Positions 23,301 to 34,811 of a stretch of DNA of 64,000 bases are shown piece by piece. The DNA lies in assembly GCA_965153455.1 (NCBI GenBank), contig OZ234495.1, forward strand, positions 434,001 through 498,000. The letters run 5' to 3'. Positions within the stretch are counted from its first letter, which is position 1, and each line of letters opens with the position of its first letter. Under the pieces are notes generated by a model. It did not search any database, was not told where the DNA came from, and saw only the letters and a list, made by a program, of their open reading frames with translations. A program made the translations under genes and the position numbers. Origin of the DNA: Sphagnum compactum. Its lineage: Eukaryota; Bryophyta; Sphagnopsida; Sphagnales.

Positions 23301-26217
23301 AAGCAAAGCAGATTAATGGGTATGGTATTTTGCAACGATCAGAGAAGCTTTTGTTGTTGGTTCATGAATGAATTCAAGCAAAGCAGTTTCCATGGCTATG
23401 CTGTTTCATCGGATGATGGCTTGTAGATGTCGTCGTCCTGACATGCTTTCAGATTCGAGATGTCCCAGCTTTTCTCCGCATCTGAGATGATGTAAGAGAT
23501 TCCAGATCCGACATGATGTCAGAGTTTGGAAATCGGAGCTGTGAGAGATTTGTGAGAAGGAGGAAAATATCTGTTTGCGTCTCTCTTCTCTGTCCCCGAG
23601 CATCTATCTATCTGCATTTCCCCTGCCTTCTGCCTCCATGACCACTCCAGATCATGCCTCGATTCTAGCTCCAACACAAAGTGATTGTCGGAGTCCAGTT
23701 CCTTCGACCAGCCAAGGACCAGTACCGACTTCTTCTTCTTCTTCTTCTGCTCGTTCTTCTTCCTCCTCCTTATCATCTTCCTCGACGTTTTCCTCAGCTT
23801 CTTCTTCCTCAGTGGAAGCTGTAGAATCAAAGCTCGTAACTTTGCCCGTCCTCCCGTCTTCAACTCTCGCCATCCTTACACACCACACGAAGGGTCGCTG
23901 CCTCCACACCAGCGTGCCTCTCCCACGAGGGACGCTAGTCGACATAAGCCCCGTGTTGGTGTTCTCCAAGGAAGAGTACAATAAAGTCGAGGACGGGTTG
24001 TTGGGGAGCTATACGTTTGGATGGAAGAGTGTTGGTGATGACGGGAAGGTTGTGAGGAAAGGGGAGATGGCGCTTGCTTTGGGAATGGGTGAGTGCTTGC
24101 TGCGTTGATCACTTTGCTTTTGCTGTGATCTTCCCCTTGTGCTCTGCTGTGGATTTATGGTTGCATTTGTGTCTGTAGCAATTGTCGAGAGATGCAAGCG
24201 GCCATCGCCATTACCATCTACATATGTATGCTAGGATCTTTTTAACCCGCGCTCCGATTTTGGGGCCTTGTCGTCATTTTGCAGGCTCGTTGTTCAAAAA
24301 CTCCGCAACACCCAACGTCTCCTACACGCTCCATCCCGAGAAGCTCACAATTCACTACCAGACCACTCGACCTGTTGCGGCATGGGAGGAGTTGTGTATT
24401 TGTTATGGAGACAAGTTGTGGTTTGAGGACACCAATCCAGGAGGAAGAGATGGAGGGAGAGGGATGGAGGTGAAGATAAGAATGAAGGACGAAGAGGAGC
24501 ATGAAGATGACGATGCTGAGGAGAGTGTGCTACAAGCTCTGATGGCCATTGAACTGGGAGAAACTCAAGAACAGGAGGAGCAGGAGGAAGAGGAGGATGA
24601 AGGGATGCTTCAGACCCACATGCAGAGCAACAACACATAGCGAGAACCAGTCTTGCAGTTTTCTGGATTCCACTGCAGCTTTGGGAATTCTCAGAGAAGT
24701 CTTTCCAAAACAGCTCTGTGAATTCTCAGAGAATTCTTTGTTCTGAAGCAGCTTTGCAAGTCTTCTCAGAGAATGCTGAGAGAACTCTTCTTTCTGAAGC
24801 AGCTTTGTGAATTCTGGGGGAATTCTTCTGTATTTGGTTGTTTGGTTTCGGATTGCAGTGGAAATCCTTGAGAATGGTTTGGGAGTGAATTGGAAGTGGA
24901 AATCACAAAGAAAAGGAGTGTCTGTGGGGGGAGAGGGACAAAGGAGCAATGCAGCAAAGTGAGAGCTTGAAAAGGTTCTTCTGCTCGCCCAGAAAACAGT
25001 GCAAGAAATCCTTCTGCCCAGTGAATGGTACTCTACTCTTTCTTCTCCTCTACTCAACTGATTGCTGAATTGAACTATGTAGTGAAAACCTCATTCAATA
25101 GTAGATTTGCAGGTGTGCAAATGGCCAGATTCTTTCTGGCACTAGTTTTCATTTGCATTTAGTTCAGTGTTTCTAGGCACCCAAGACAAGGTTGATCTCT
25201 GTCAAGAAATTCAGAATAGAATCTGGATCCATGATCAGGTCATTGAACTTTACACTTCTTTGCAACAGGCAGCAGATGTGGATTCAGGTTCAGGAGTGGA
25301 TGGTGGTTTACCTTGAGAAAGGTACAGAAGCAGCAACAGAAGCTTTTGAATCCAGAGCCCCTTCACAACAGTTGCAACTTCTGAGAAGATAAATGTGCTG
25401 TGGATATGAGACTCAATTCCTCCAAAAGCAGAGACCCTAAGCAAGGTTCTTCAAGGTACCCAGAGTGCAGAATTGACTTTACACCTAGGAGAATATCTGG
25501 TCACCACCTAACCATAGAGGAGTGTAATTCCAAACTACTTTGCCCACCATTCTTGTTAGTGGTAGTGCAGCACAATGATGCACAACTCAGCTCCAGTGTA
25601 ATGACACAGTTTTTGCCCCTGTTCCTTGTTATCATTACTCATCATGTTCTCTCTGTTGCTCTGTCCGTTCTTCTACCTCTATAGTAGATAGACAGGTTGT
25701 GCATATGCAAGGGGAACATGTTGATTGAACACTGTTTATTCAGTCTGCATCCATTCTAGCAACCTGTCAGCAGTGGCATTGTAGCTCTCTTTTATGTCTT
25801 CATTGTTGGTAGGATTGGTTGTTTGAGTTGTGGAATTTCTCTTGGTATCTCCTGACAGAGAAAATCTTGGCAGGCATGAGATTTTCCAATTTATGGTGCA
25901 GCTCTACACTGATTGGTTTATTGGTTTACCAATATGTTGAAGCTAAGCCACTAGATGACCGGACTTACTGGGTGCAGTAGTAAGCAGCTCATGCATGCAT
26001 GTGTCTGAAGTGAAGGAATTGTGGTTGCATTCATAGGTGTGTTGTGGATGCAGCTAGATGCAACTGCACACCAGCTGAACATACTGGCTGCTTGGACACC
26101 AGCATCATGAGCAACTGGTCTTCCATTTGACAATTGAAAAATACAATATGATCTTGAATCAGGGGCATCCATGTCATGTCTTCATGCAGCAGGCATGCAA
26201 CACTGAACTGAGAACCA
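23250..26217. repeat. SET-gene block, copy 2 of the segmental duplication
   Basis: Partner of 1-2937; see the SET gene copies for the differences between them. Confidence 0.9.
23638..24640 (+). CDS. SET-domain protein gene, copy 2 (SET motif altered)
   Basis: Exons 23638-24088 and 24285-24640 encode 268 residues, starting at ATG (MTTPDHAS). The donor GTGAGT and acceptor TTTTGCAG are standard, and the join is at phase 1. The order is a serine-rich N-terminus, N-SET, the SET core and an acidic C-terminus. In the core the conserved NHS triplet of the SET motif reads KNS (GSLFKNSATPNVSY), while WEELCICYGDKLWF is kept. The NH residues of this motif line the cofactor and substrate site in the family, so methyltransferase activity is doubtful. 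The gene is structurally whole, in contrast to copy 1, which keeps NHS but has lost its ATG. Target unknown. Confidence 0.75.
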
Positions 26218-26940
26218 CATTCCCAGTGCCAACATAGTTCTCCTTGCAAGGAGAAAATGGTGATCAGCATCTGTTGCAAAATCCAAACAAGTAGTTTCAT
26301 AAGCAGAGTATTCACTTGTTTGCAGTATGCAGCGTCATGTCTCCTGTCAATGAACTTCTTTTTGTTAAACAAACTTCTTTTGTTTTTTGTTTTTGCTTTC
26401 ATCATCTGCATCTACTGTTCTGGCAACCCCTTTCAACTATGGCACAGGAAAAATCAACCCAAACACCACTGCAGATGCAGGTCTAGTACACAATGGTCTA
26501 GTACCTACCACTAGAGGCCTTGGGAACAATACGTCAGTCCTTGCATTAACTAGTAAAGGATTTGTGTGCCCAGTGACAGTCCCCAAATCTGTGGACTTAC
26601 AACTACTCATCCATGTGCCCTCAGTGCCTTGAAGGCCAAGACAGTAGTGATGAGAGCAGTCACCAATGTGGGGCATGTAAAACGTGTGTACAGATTGGTG
26701 ATACATGCACCTGCAAGTATTCGGGTCTCCATTGTGGCACAAAAACTTACATTTAGCAGAGGGGTGAAATGTTATCATTCCAAGTAATGGGTGAGTTTGT
26801 GTTGGGGTCATAGACATGGACAGATGGGTAAGATCACGAGAGAAGCTCTTTGCAGTTAATGCAGAACTTGAAGAATTTGCTGAGGAGCCAGAACTTGAGA
26901 TTTGAAATGCCAATGTGAATGGCTGTCTCAGCTCCTTGGT
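25790..26940 (+). pseudogene. subtilase fragment C (serine segment to C-terminal Fn3-like domain)
   Basis: The best preserved subtilase relic. After the serine segment (ESGASMSCLHAAG, about 26,155-26,195) comes ATPFNYGTGKINPNTTADAG, matching the family's PFdYGaGhvNPnkAxdPGLVYD region. After a frame change there is TVVMRAVTNVGHVKRVYRLV and APASIRVSIVAQKLTFSRG, the hallmark of the C-terminal Fn3-like domain. Then VMGEFVLGS, a stop, TWTDG and FAVNAE. At least three breaks. Plant subtilases are secreted serine proteases; the Asp and His parts are not seen nearby. Confidence 0.75.
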
Positions 26941-27310
26941 GGAAAGGACGTTAGCTAGGCCACACCTCTCAACTAGGACATTGTGGCAACAAAAAAATAA
27001 TGAAGTATACCACTTTTTCAAATGGAATGTTATTAGTCTTCAGAATTGACTAACCAACTACATCTATGAACTGAATACTCTCCAGGACCTACTACATAAG
27101 TCAGTGCTAGTATAATTCATTACATCTTCCAGGTATCTACTCTGTAAGTCTACTCCTATGATCTACACTACTTTCAGAAACAGCATTGCTATTATCAACT
27201 CCTAGCAAAGGCAGTGCTAGATGCATTTGAATATCTTCTTTGTGGTCTCTGTAATTTGGTGTCCATCAAAATGACAACCCTTGTCAACGGATTCCATCAA
27301 CATTCACAGG

Positions 27311-28453
27311 TCAACTCTGCAAAACACTCAAATGCTCCTCTCCGTTGCTCAATTTGGTGAGCATCTTCAGTACCTGCATGTTTACACCAAACATATGCAT
27401 CAGAAACATATGCAGTAAAAAGTTGCAGAGGGTTTAAGTAAAAATGTCATCATGTAGAGATGAGAGCAGCTACAAATAGTGCAATTTATCTTCTACAAAT
27501 AATTTTATGAATCACACTTTTGCATTTACTGCTTTTGGATATGCAAGGAGATGGGGTTACAAGGATTGGTCTAAACTTTCCAACTGGATCAGCTTTCCTT
27601 GGGATAAGACTGACCTCACTAATTTTAGGTTGGCAATGTGAAGACTTTTGCACACATAAGGCAGCAGCTGAGATCATTGCTTGCATTTGATGACCATTGT
27701 ATGTGCTGCCCAACCATGGATCCACCAGCTCCTCCAGGTTCCTGTCATTATACAGTAGCTCTGCCTGTTGAAGAGACAAGAAGGTGACATTAATACTTGA
27801 CAAATTAACATGCTAATGGATAACAGTCTTCACTTGATCAAGTACAATCATACCTGTGTTTTAGTAAATAGACATCCTAACTTCAAAATCAACTGCCTGA
27901 CTTCAATAAACACTGGTTCATGTCTTTTCATACTTTGCTTGACTTGGGCCATTAGAAATTCCAATGTTATGAATAGGAGGAGCAAGAGGATAATTACCTC
28001 ATTGTGCCAACCACCATGTCCCCTTGGTACGTTGGACTTTTGGGAGCCCATGTTGCAAGCACAAAACCTGACAACTGCAATCCACAGACCACAATGTAGT
28101 GCTCCTTTTAGCACAACTGTGTCACAGTCTGATAGTAGCATCAACAGACTATAAAAAGCCATGACTCAGAAGAACATTTTGTACTGCGAACATCTTCAGA
28201 CTTCTGATGATGAGCAGTTGCTGAGGAGGATCACAGACAGCTCATGTCATTGGGCTCCTTGAAAGCCAGTCCTAGTTTCAGGTATCAAATGTAGGAAGAA
28301 CCTGAGGTTGAAAGTCATGGGATAATATGTTGGAGGATTTGACATCCCTATGAATTACAGATCAAGGACTTCCATTGTGGAGATACTCCAATGCTTTGCA
28401 TATGCCTACCGCTACCTTGTAGCGCACTTCCCATCCCAACACATTCTCCTCTC
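27311..28453 (-). pseudogene. RLCK-type unit II-3, missing exons 1, 2 and 5
   Basis: Exons equivalent to 3 (28453-28302), 4 (28074-27998), 6 (27764-27615) and 7 (27373-27311) are present with their splice sites. Exons 1 and 2 are gone (homology ends near 28,515, where subtilase fragment D starts). Exon 5 is missing in a deletion whose junction is near 27,895. HRD is present; DFG reads GFV, as in units I-2 and II-2. Confidence 0.8.
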
Positions 28454-28509
28454 CTGCACATGAATGGGAAGAACAGAATCATGTGTCAGAAGCTATCCAG
28501 ATATCATGT

Positions 28510-29680
28510 GTCTAAGCAAGCCCCAGGTGCATACATGTGTCTTAAGTGCAAGGAATTGTGGATGTGTTGTGTGTGTGTTGTGGATGGAGTCAGATGTAAC
28601 TGCACCTAGGCTGAACATACTGCCTGCTTGGACACATGTGTCATCAGCAAAGTCTTCCATTTGACAAACGTATTCTGCAATACAATCTTGAATCAGGGAC
28701 ATCCATGTCATGTCCTCACACAGCCAGGCATTGCAACATTTCTGAGTTGCAATACTTGTGAGAACCACAGATCCCAACTGGACTCCTGATGCCATGAAAA
28801 TCAGCAATCACAACAGACTGGTTAGTAGTACTACTACTTACACCTGCCCTTTCCATTTGCGATGGTTGTTGTTGGGCAAATTTCTTGCAGGGATGGCATG
28901 GTGATGATCATCACAAACAGTTTCAGAAGGAGACTATTCCCTTGTTTGCAGAGGGTAGTATCATGTTTTCTGTCGAAGAGTGCCTTTTTGTTTCACATTA
29001 TTGTTTATTGTTTTGATTTTCAGCAACAAAACACTTGGGACATCCTATTAGAGATGGATCTGCAGTTACGGCAATCACATTTAACTGTGGTCCAGGACAA
29101 ATAAACCCAAACACTGCTGCAGATGCAGATGTAGTACACAATGTGGGTATCTATGACTACAAACTCTTCCTCTGTGGCCTCGGGTGCAACACCTCTTAAT
29201 CCTTGTGTTCACTGGGAAAACAATAAACCCAAGCACTGCTGCAGATGCAGATATAGTACATGATGTGAGTATCTACGACTACAAACTCTTCCTCTGTGGC
29301 CTTGGGTACAAAATCTCTTCAATCCTTGTGTTCACTGGCAAAACATATGTCCCCAGAGACAGTCCCCACATCTGCAGAGTGAAACTACAAATCTGTTGTC
29401 CTGAGAGCCTCCAAGGGCACAACAGTAGTGATGAAGCAGTCACCAATGTGGGATTGGCAAAATGTGTGTACAGATTGGTGATAATGCACCAGCAAGCATT
29501 CAGGTCTCCGTTATGCTGTGGAAGCTTACATTGAAGCAGAAGGGTGAAACATGATTCCATCATTCCAAGGCATGCTCACTGCAACCAACACGACAGGTGA
29601 ATGTGCCCTTGGGTCCTACCTGAGGATGGATGAGCATCATCATTTGAGAAGCCCCTTTGAAGTTAATGCTGTTTGAAGAA
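28510..29680 (+). pseudogene. subtilase fragment D
   Basis: Serine segment ESGTSMSCPHTA (about 28,690-28,725), then after an AG acceptor-like site AITFNCGPGQINPNTAADAD and IYDYKLFLCGLG (29,070-29,180). This last part is repeated at 29,215-29,330. It is followed by KTYVPRDSPHICR, TNVGLAKCVYRLVI and LRSPFEVNA. These follow the order of the plant subtilase C-terminal half. Stops and a frame change show it is a relic. Confidence 0.7.
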
Positions 29681-29719
29681 TCTGATGAGGAGCCAGAACT
29701 TGGGATCAGAAATGGCAAT

Positions 29720-30130
29720 GTGAATGGTTGTCTCAGCTCCTTGGTGGAGACAACTTTAGCTAGGCCACACCTTTCTCAGCCAGGACAGTGTGGCCACAAA
29801 AAGACAATAAATTATACCACGTCTTGGGATGAAGAATCTTGTACACTGAAGTGAAACCTAGCTAGCAAAATAGAAATTTGAAACCACTTCATCTTCAAAT
29901 GTAATGTTAATAGTCCTCAGATTAGACTCACCAACTTTATCTATGAGCCAAATACTCTTCCAGGTGTCTACTACATAAGTCAGTGCTACTATTATCCACA
30001 CTACTTTCAGAAACAGCATTGCCATTGTCAACTCCTAGCAAAGGCAGTGTTAGATGCATTTAAATATCTTCTTCACACTCTCTATGGTTTGGTGTCCCAT
30101 CAGAATGGCAACCCTCCTCAACAGATTCCA
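29720..30130. repeat. six-copy segment downstream of RLCK units
   Basis: Copy of the segment also found at 8290-8800, 11,880-12,240, 26,920-27,310, 47,310-47,600 and 54,970-55,330. On the minus strand an acidic frame with SVEEGCHSDG and VDNGNAVSE continues past the RLCK stop codon in several copies. It may be 3' untranslated or former coding sequence. Confidence 0.6.
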
Positions 30131-30137
30131 TCATTAT

Positions 30138-32412
30138 TCACAACTCATGTCTGCGCAAAACACTTAAATCCTCCTCTGTGTCGCTGAATTCATCAAGCAT
30201 CTTCAGTACCTGCATGTTTAAATCAAACATATATGAGAAATGTCTGCAAAATACAGTTGCAGTGAGGTTGAGTAAAATCTCATCATCTTGAGATGAGACA
30301 GCTACAAATGGTGCAATTTACCTTCTACAAAAGATTTTAGGAATCACATTTTTGCAATTACTAGTTTTGCATATGCAAGGAGAAGGGGTTACAAGGATTC
30401 TAATGCATCGGATCTAAATTTTCCCACTGTAGATAAGTTTTCTTTGGGAAAAGACTGACCTCACTAATTTTAGGTCGCTGTTGTGAAGACTCTTGCACAC
30501 ATAAGGCAGCAGCCAAGATCATTGCTTCCATTTGACAAACGTTGTATGTGCTGCCCAACCGTGGATCCGCCAGCTCATCTAGGTTCTTCTCATCCAACAG
30601 TGGCCTGATCTGTCAAAGAGATAAGGTGAGACATTAATAGTTGACCAATAACCGTGCTAACGGATGCTCATTTCATCAAGTACTATTGCAACTGTGTTTT
30701 CAGTAAAATAGACATACCAAGTCAAAAATGAATTGCTGCATAGCAAGAAGTCCAGCATATAAAACCAACTGATAAATGAAAGAATGATAAACATCATCCT
30801 TGGCATATATATAATGTTTGATGTGTTCACATTATGAAACAGCAGCACATACCCAAGTTGTTAGACATCGTTCCCCTTGTGGCCTTGTTCCATCTATTGC
30901 TTTACAGCCAGTGATCAGCTCCAGAAGAACCACTCCAAATGAGTAGACATCAGACTTGTCACTCAGTCTCCTATAAATAGGATACTCAGGATCTAAATAC
31001 CTGTGAACACACAAAGCAAGAACATGAATTCAGTCATCTACCAAACTTTCTTCATTTCTTTAGAAGAGATGGACAATGCAATGTGTAACTACATGACTTC
31101 AATAAACACTGGTTCATGTCTTTTCATACTTTGCTTGACTTGGGCCATTAGAAATTCCAATGTTATGAATAGGAGGAGCAAGAGGATAATTACCCCATTG
31201 TGCCAACCACCATGTCCCCTTGATACATTGGACTTTTGGGAGCCCATGTTGCAAGCACAAAACCTGACAACTGCAATCCACAGACCACAATTTAGTGCTC
31301 CTTTTAGCACAACTGTGTCACAGTCTGACAATAGCGTCAACAGACTATAAAAAGCCATGACTCAGAAGAACATTTTGTACTGTCAACCTCTTCAGACTTC
31401 TGATGATGAGCAGTTTCTGAGGAGGATCACAGACAGCCCATGTCGTTTGGCTCCTTGAATGCCAGTCCTAGTTTGAGCTATCAAATGTAGGAAGAACCTG
31501 AGGTCGGAAGTCATGGGATAGAAGTATGTTGGAGGACTTGACATCCCTATGAATTATGGATCGAGGACTTCCATTGTGGAGATACTCCAAAGCTTTGCAT
31601 ATGCCTACTGCTACCTTGTAGCGCACTCCCCATCCCAACACATTCTCCTCTCCTGCACATGAATGGGGAGAACAGAATCATGTGTCAGAAGCTATCCAGA
31701 TATCATTTGTCTGGCTATAGCATACACTTAAACCATCATAACAAATAGATTAGCTCTTTGAAGATTCTCCAACAAGTAAAGGATTTCTGTGTCTGGTTCT
31801 TGTACCATGAAGGAGATCCTGCAAAGTTTGCTGATGTAAGAAATCATAGACAAGGATCAATCGTGTATTTTCAACACAGTAGCCAATAAGGGAAACAATA
31901 TTGGCATGTGACAGACAACTGTTGATCTCCAGACCCCCGGTGAGAAGAAACTCCTGACTTTCTGAGTTTTTGGGACACTCAATAGCCACAAGTCTTCCAT
32001 CTTGTAGCTCACCCCTGTACACTTCATCAAAACTTCGTATCCCCACCAAATTTCCTGCATTCCCAACACAAAAAACCTTTGAATGCTACAATCCTTAGTA
32101 TCTGCCTTGAATACAAAGCAGAGACTACATTGCCCTGTCAAACAACCCTCCTGTTTGAAACAAGGGCTACCCCACAAGAATTCAACAATTTAACAAAGAA
32201 CCCATAGTATTCTCCTTAATGGTTATGGAACATACTAGGAGAAAAACTGCCAGTGGCAGTGTCAAGCTCGTTGAAAGAGAATCTTCTGGGAGAGGGTCGA
32301 TAAACAAAAATTCTTTGCACTTGCTGCAGCACTGCCAGATTTTTAAGATGTCAAACCTTCTGTTCATGCATGTAAGGACCAACCCAAGCTCATCATGTTT
32401 TCACTCATTTTT
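30138..32412 (-). CDS. RLCK-type pseudokinase unit II-2 (exon 1 damaged)
   Basis: Exons on the minus strand: 32412-32236 (with a stop and frame changes), 32054-31806, 31652-31498, 31270-31194, 31000-30853, 30609-30460, 30209-30138. Exons 2-7 join in one frame with GT-AG ends. Exon 1 starts KNE, then TGA, and has a net gain of 2 bases relative to unit I-2. The motif set is that of I-2: VAIECPKN (no lysine), [13 protein letters not shown] for DFG, then GYLDPEY and [16 protein letters not shown]. The C-terminus is a little longer than in I-2 ([10 protein letters not shown]). Exon 1 damage argues that this copy is not translated as part of a longer protein, unless exon 1 is skipped. Confidence 0.7.
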
Positions 32413-32416
32413 CTAA

Positions 32417-34807
32417 TTAGTTGCAACCAAAGCCTGATCTTGTGGAGTTTATTTCACTCATACATGAAGTTGCTGAATTATGAGCACGGTGATTGATGTA
32501 TGTTGTATCAGCTATATGCACAGGCTTGGAGTTCCCTCTTGTACTTAAACCCCCCTCCCCATCACTGTCTTTGCCTAGCATCTTCAACACCTGCATGTTT
32601 ACCACACAATGCACACACATACATCAGAAACACATGCAGTAACAGTGCAAGAGGGGTTGAGCAAAAATGTCATCATTCAAAGATGAGAGGAGATACCAGT
32701 GGCACAGATTCTCTTGTACAAAAGATCTCTTGAATCATGTTTTTGCAATTACTGCTTTTGGATATGCAAAGGGCAAGGGGTTGAAAGTATTTTGATGCAT
32801 CATAAGTCTAGATTTTCTTATTTTCTTTGGGAAAGAACCGACTTGACTAATTTCAGGTCGGTGTTGGGAAGACTGCTGCACACATAATGCTGCTGCTGAA
32901 ATCATTGCTTGCATTTGACAAACATTGTATGTGCTGCCCAACTGCAGATCCACCAGCTTATCCAGGTTCCTCTCATCCAACAATGGCCTTGCCTGTTGAA
33001 GAGTTGAGAAGGTGATGTTACTACTTTGACAAAAGAACATGCTAATCAATAAAAGTATTCACTTCATTGAGTACTATTGTAAATGTGTTTTCAGTAACCA
33101 TGGACACAGTACCCTACAAATCAGCTGCACAAGGATGGATCACGTACATAGCAAGAATGTGGGACTTAACCAGTATGATTACAAACATCTTTGGCACACA
33201 ATATCAGGTTTGATGCATTTGCAGATGAAAGAGCAACACATACCCAAGTGATTAGATTTGTTTCCCCTTGGTGCCTTGTTGTACTGATCGGTTTATGGCC
33301 AGTAATCAGCTCAAGAAGAACCACTCCAAATGAATAGACATCGGTCTTGTCATTCACTCTTTGACACATGTGGTACTCTGGATCTAAATACCTTTGGATG
33401 TACAAAGCAAGAAGATGAATTCAGTAATCTGCCGAACTTTCTTCATTCTCTGTAAAGAGATGGACAATGCAACCACATGACTTTAATGAACTAGTTTATA
33501 GCTTCTTGCACTTTGGTTAACTTGGGCATTAGATAAATTTCCTATGTTATGAATGGGGGCACGAGAATTATTACCCAGATGTGCCAACTGCATCATTGCA
33601 GCGTATGTACATTGGCCTTTTGGGAGCCCATTTTGCAAGCCCAAAACTTGACAACTGCAATACACAGAAAAAAAATTCACTGCTCCTTTGATCATAACAG
33701 TGTAACAATCTGGAACTGGTGTCGACAGACCATTAAAAGCCATGATGGAGAAGAGCATTCATCATTGCCAGCATCATTAGACTCCTGATGATCAGGAATT
33801 CTTGAGTAACATCACACATGGCTCATGAAAATTCAACTCCATTCTTAGTTTTGGTTATCAAATGTAGGAAGAACCTGAGGTTGGAGGTCATGGGATAGAA
33901 GGATGTTGGAGGGCTTGACATTCATATGGATTACAGGCCGAGGAGTTCCATCATGAAGATAGACCAATGCTTTACATATGCCTACTGCTATCTTGTATCG
34001 ATCTTCCGATTCCAACACCTCCTCTCCTGCACATGAGTGGAAAGAAAAAAATCATCTGTCAAAAGGTACAGATATCAATTGTGTGGTTGTAGCATAGAGT
34101 AAAACTATCTTAACAACTACCTTTAAGCTCTTTGAAGATTGTTCCATGAGATGGGAAGGATTTTTGTGTCAGGTTCTTGTACCATTAAGGCGACCATCCA
34201 AAGTTCCTTCAGGCAAGAAATCGTACACAAGTATCAGATGTGCTTTTCCAACACAATAGCCAATAAGTGACACAATATTGGCATGTGATAGGCAAGTGTT
34301 TATTTCAATTTCGGTTAGAAAACGCTTCTCTTTGGTTGGCTCCTCCTGATTCAGGCACATAATAGCCACAGGTCTTCCATCTTGCAGCTCACCCTTATAG
34401 AGTTCACCCCAATCTACTTTCCTTACCCAATTTCCTGCATTCCCAACAAAGGACCCCACACAATGTTGCACTCCTGAGCAGTCTGCCTCCTGTGCAAAGC
34501 AGGGAGTACATGACCCTGGTCAAACTATTTGGCTGTCAAAGGATCCCATTGTTTTGAACAGGGGCTATTAAAAGAGACTTCAACAATTCAGCATATAACT
34601 TATACTATTTTGCTTGATGGCTCTTGAACTTACTAGGAGAAAAATTGGCAGTGGCAGCCTTCAGCACCTTGAAAGAGAATTCACAATAGGGTCGATAAAC
34701 AGAAAGGCTTTGCACTTGCTGCAGCACTGACATATTTCTAGATGTCAAACCTTCTGTCAATACAATCTATGGCCAAAACTGAGCTCATCCTTTTTTTGCT
34801 CATTTTT
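32417..34807 (-). CDS. RLCK-type pseudokinase unit II-1 (exon 1 frameshifted)
   Basis: Exons: 34807-34634, 34434-34183, 34026-33875, 33654-33575, 33391-33244, 32992-32843, 32590-32417. Exons 2-7 are open and correctly spliced. Exon 1 has a net 2-base gain near 34,765, which shifts the frame. Motifs match unit I-1: [34 protein letters not shown], so lysine, HRD aspartate and DFG aspartate are all lost. The last exon has the tail with [18 protein letters not shown]. Exon 1 starts 4 bp after the stop of the intact TKL kinase. The exon 1 break may make this copy a pseudogene. Confidence 0.7.
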
Positions 34808-34811
34808 CTGA

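Noticed and set aside
26390-26800. Gnk2/DUF26 cysteine-rich receptor domain
   Set aside because: Cysteines in one frame suggested it, but the GKINPNTTAD, VTNVG and APASIRV motifs in order fit the C-terminal part of a subtilase much better.
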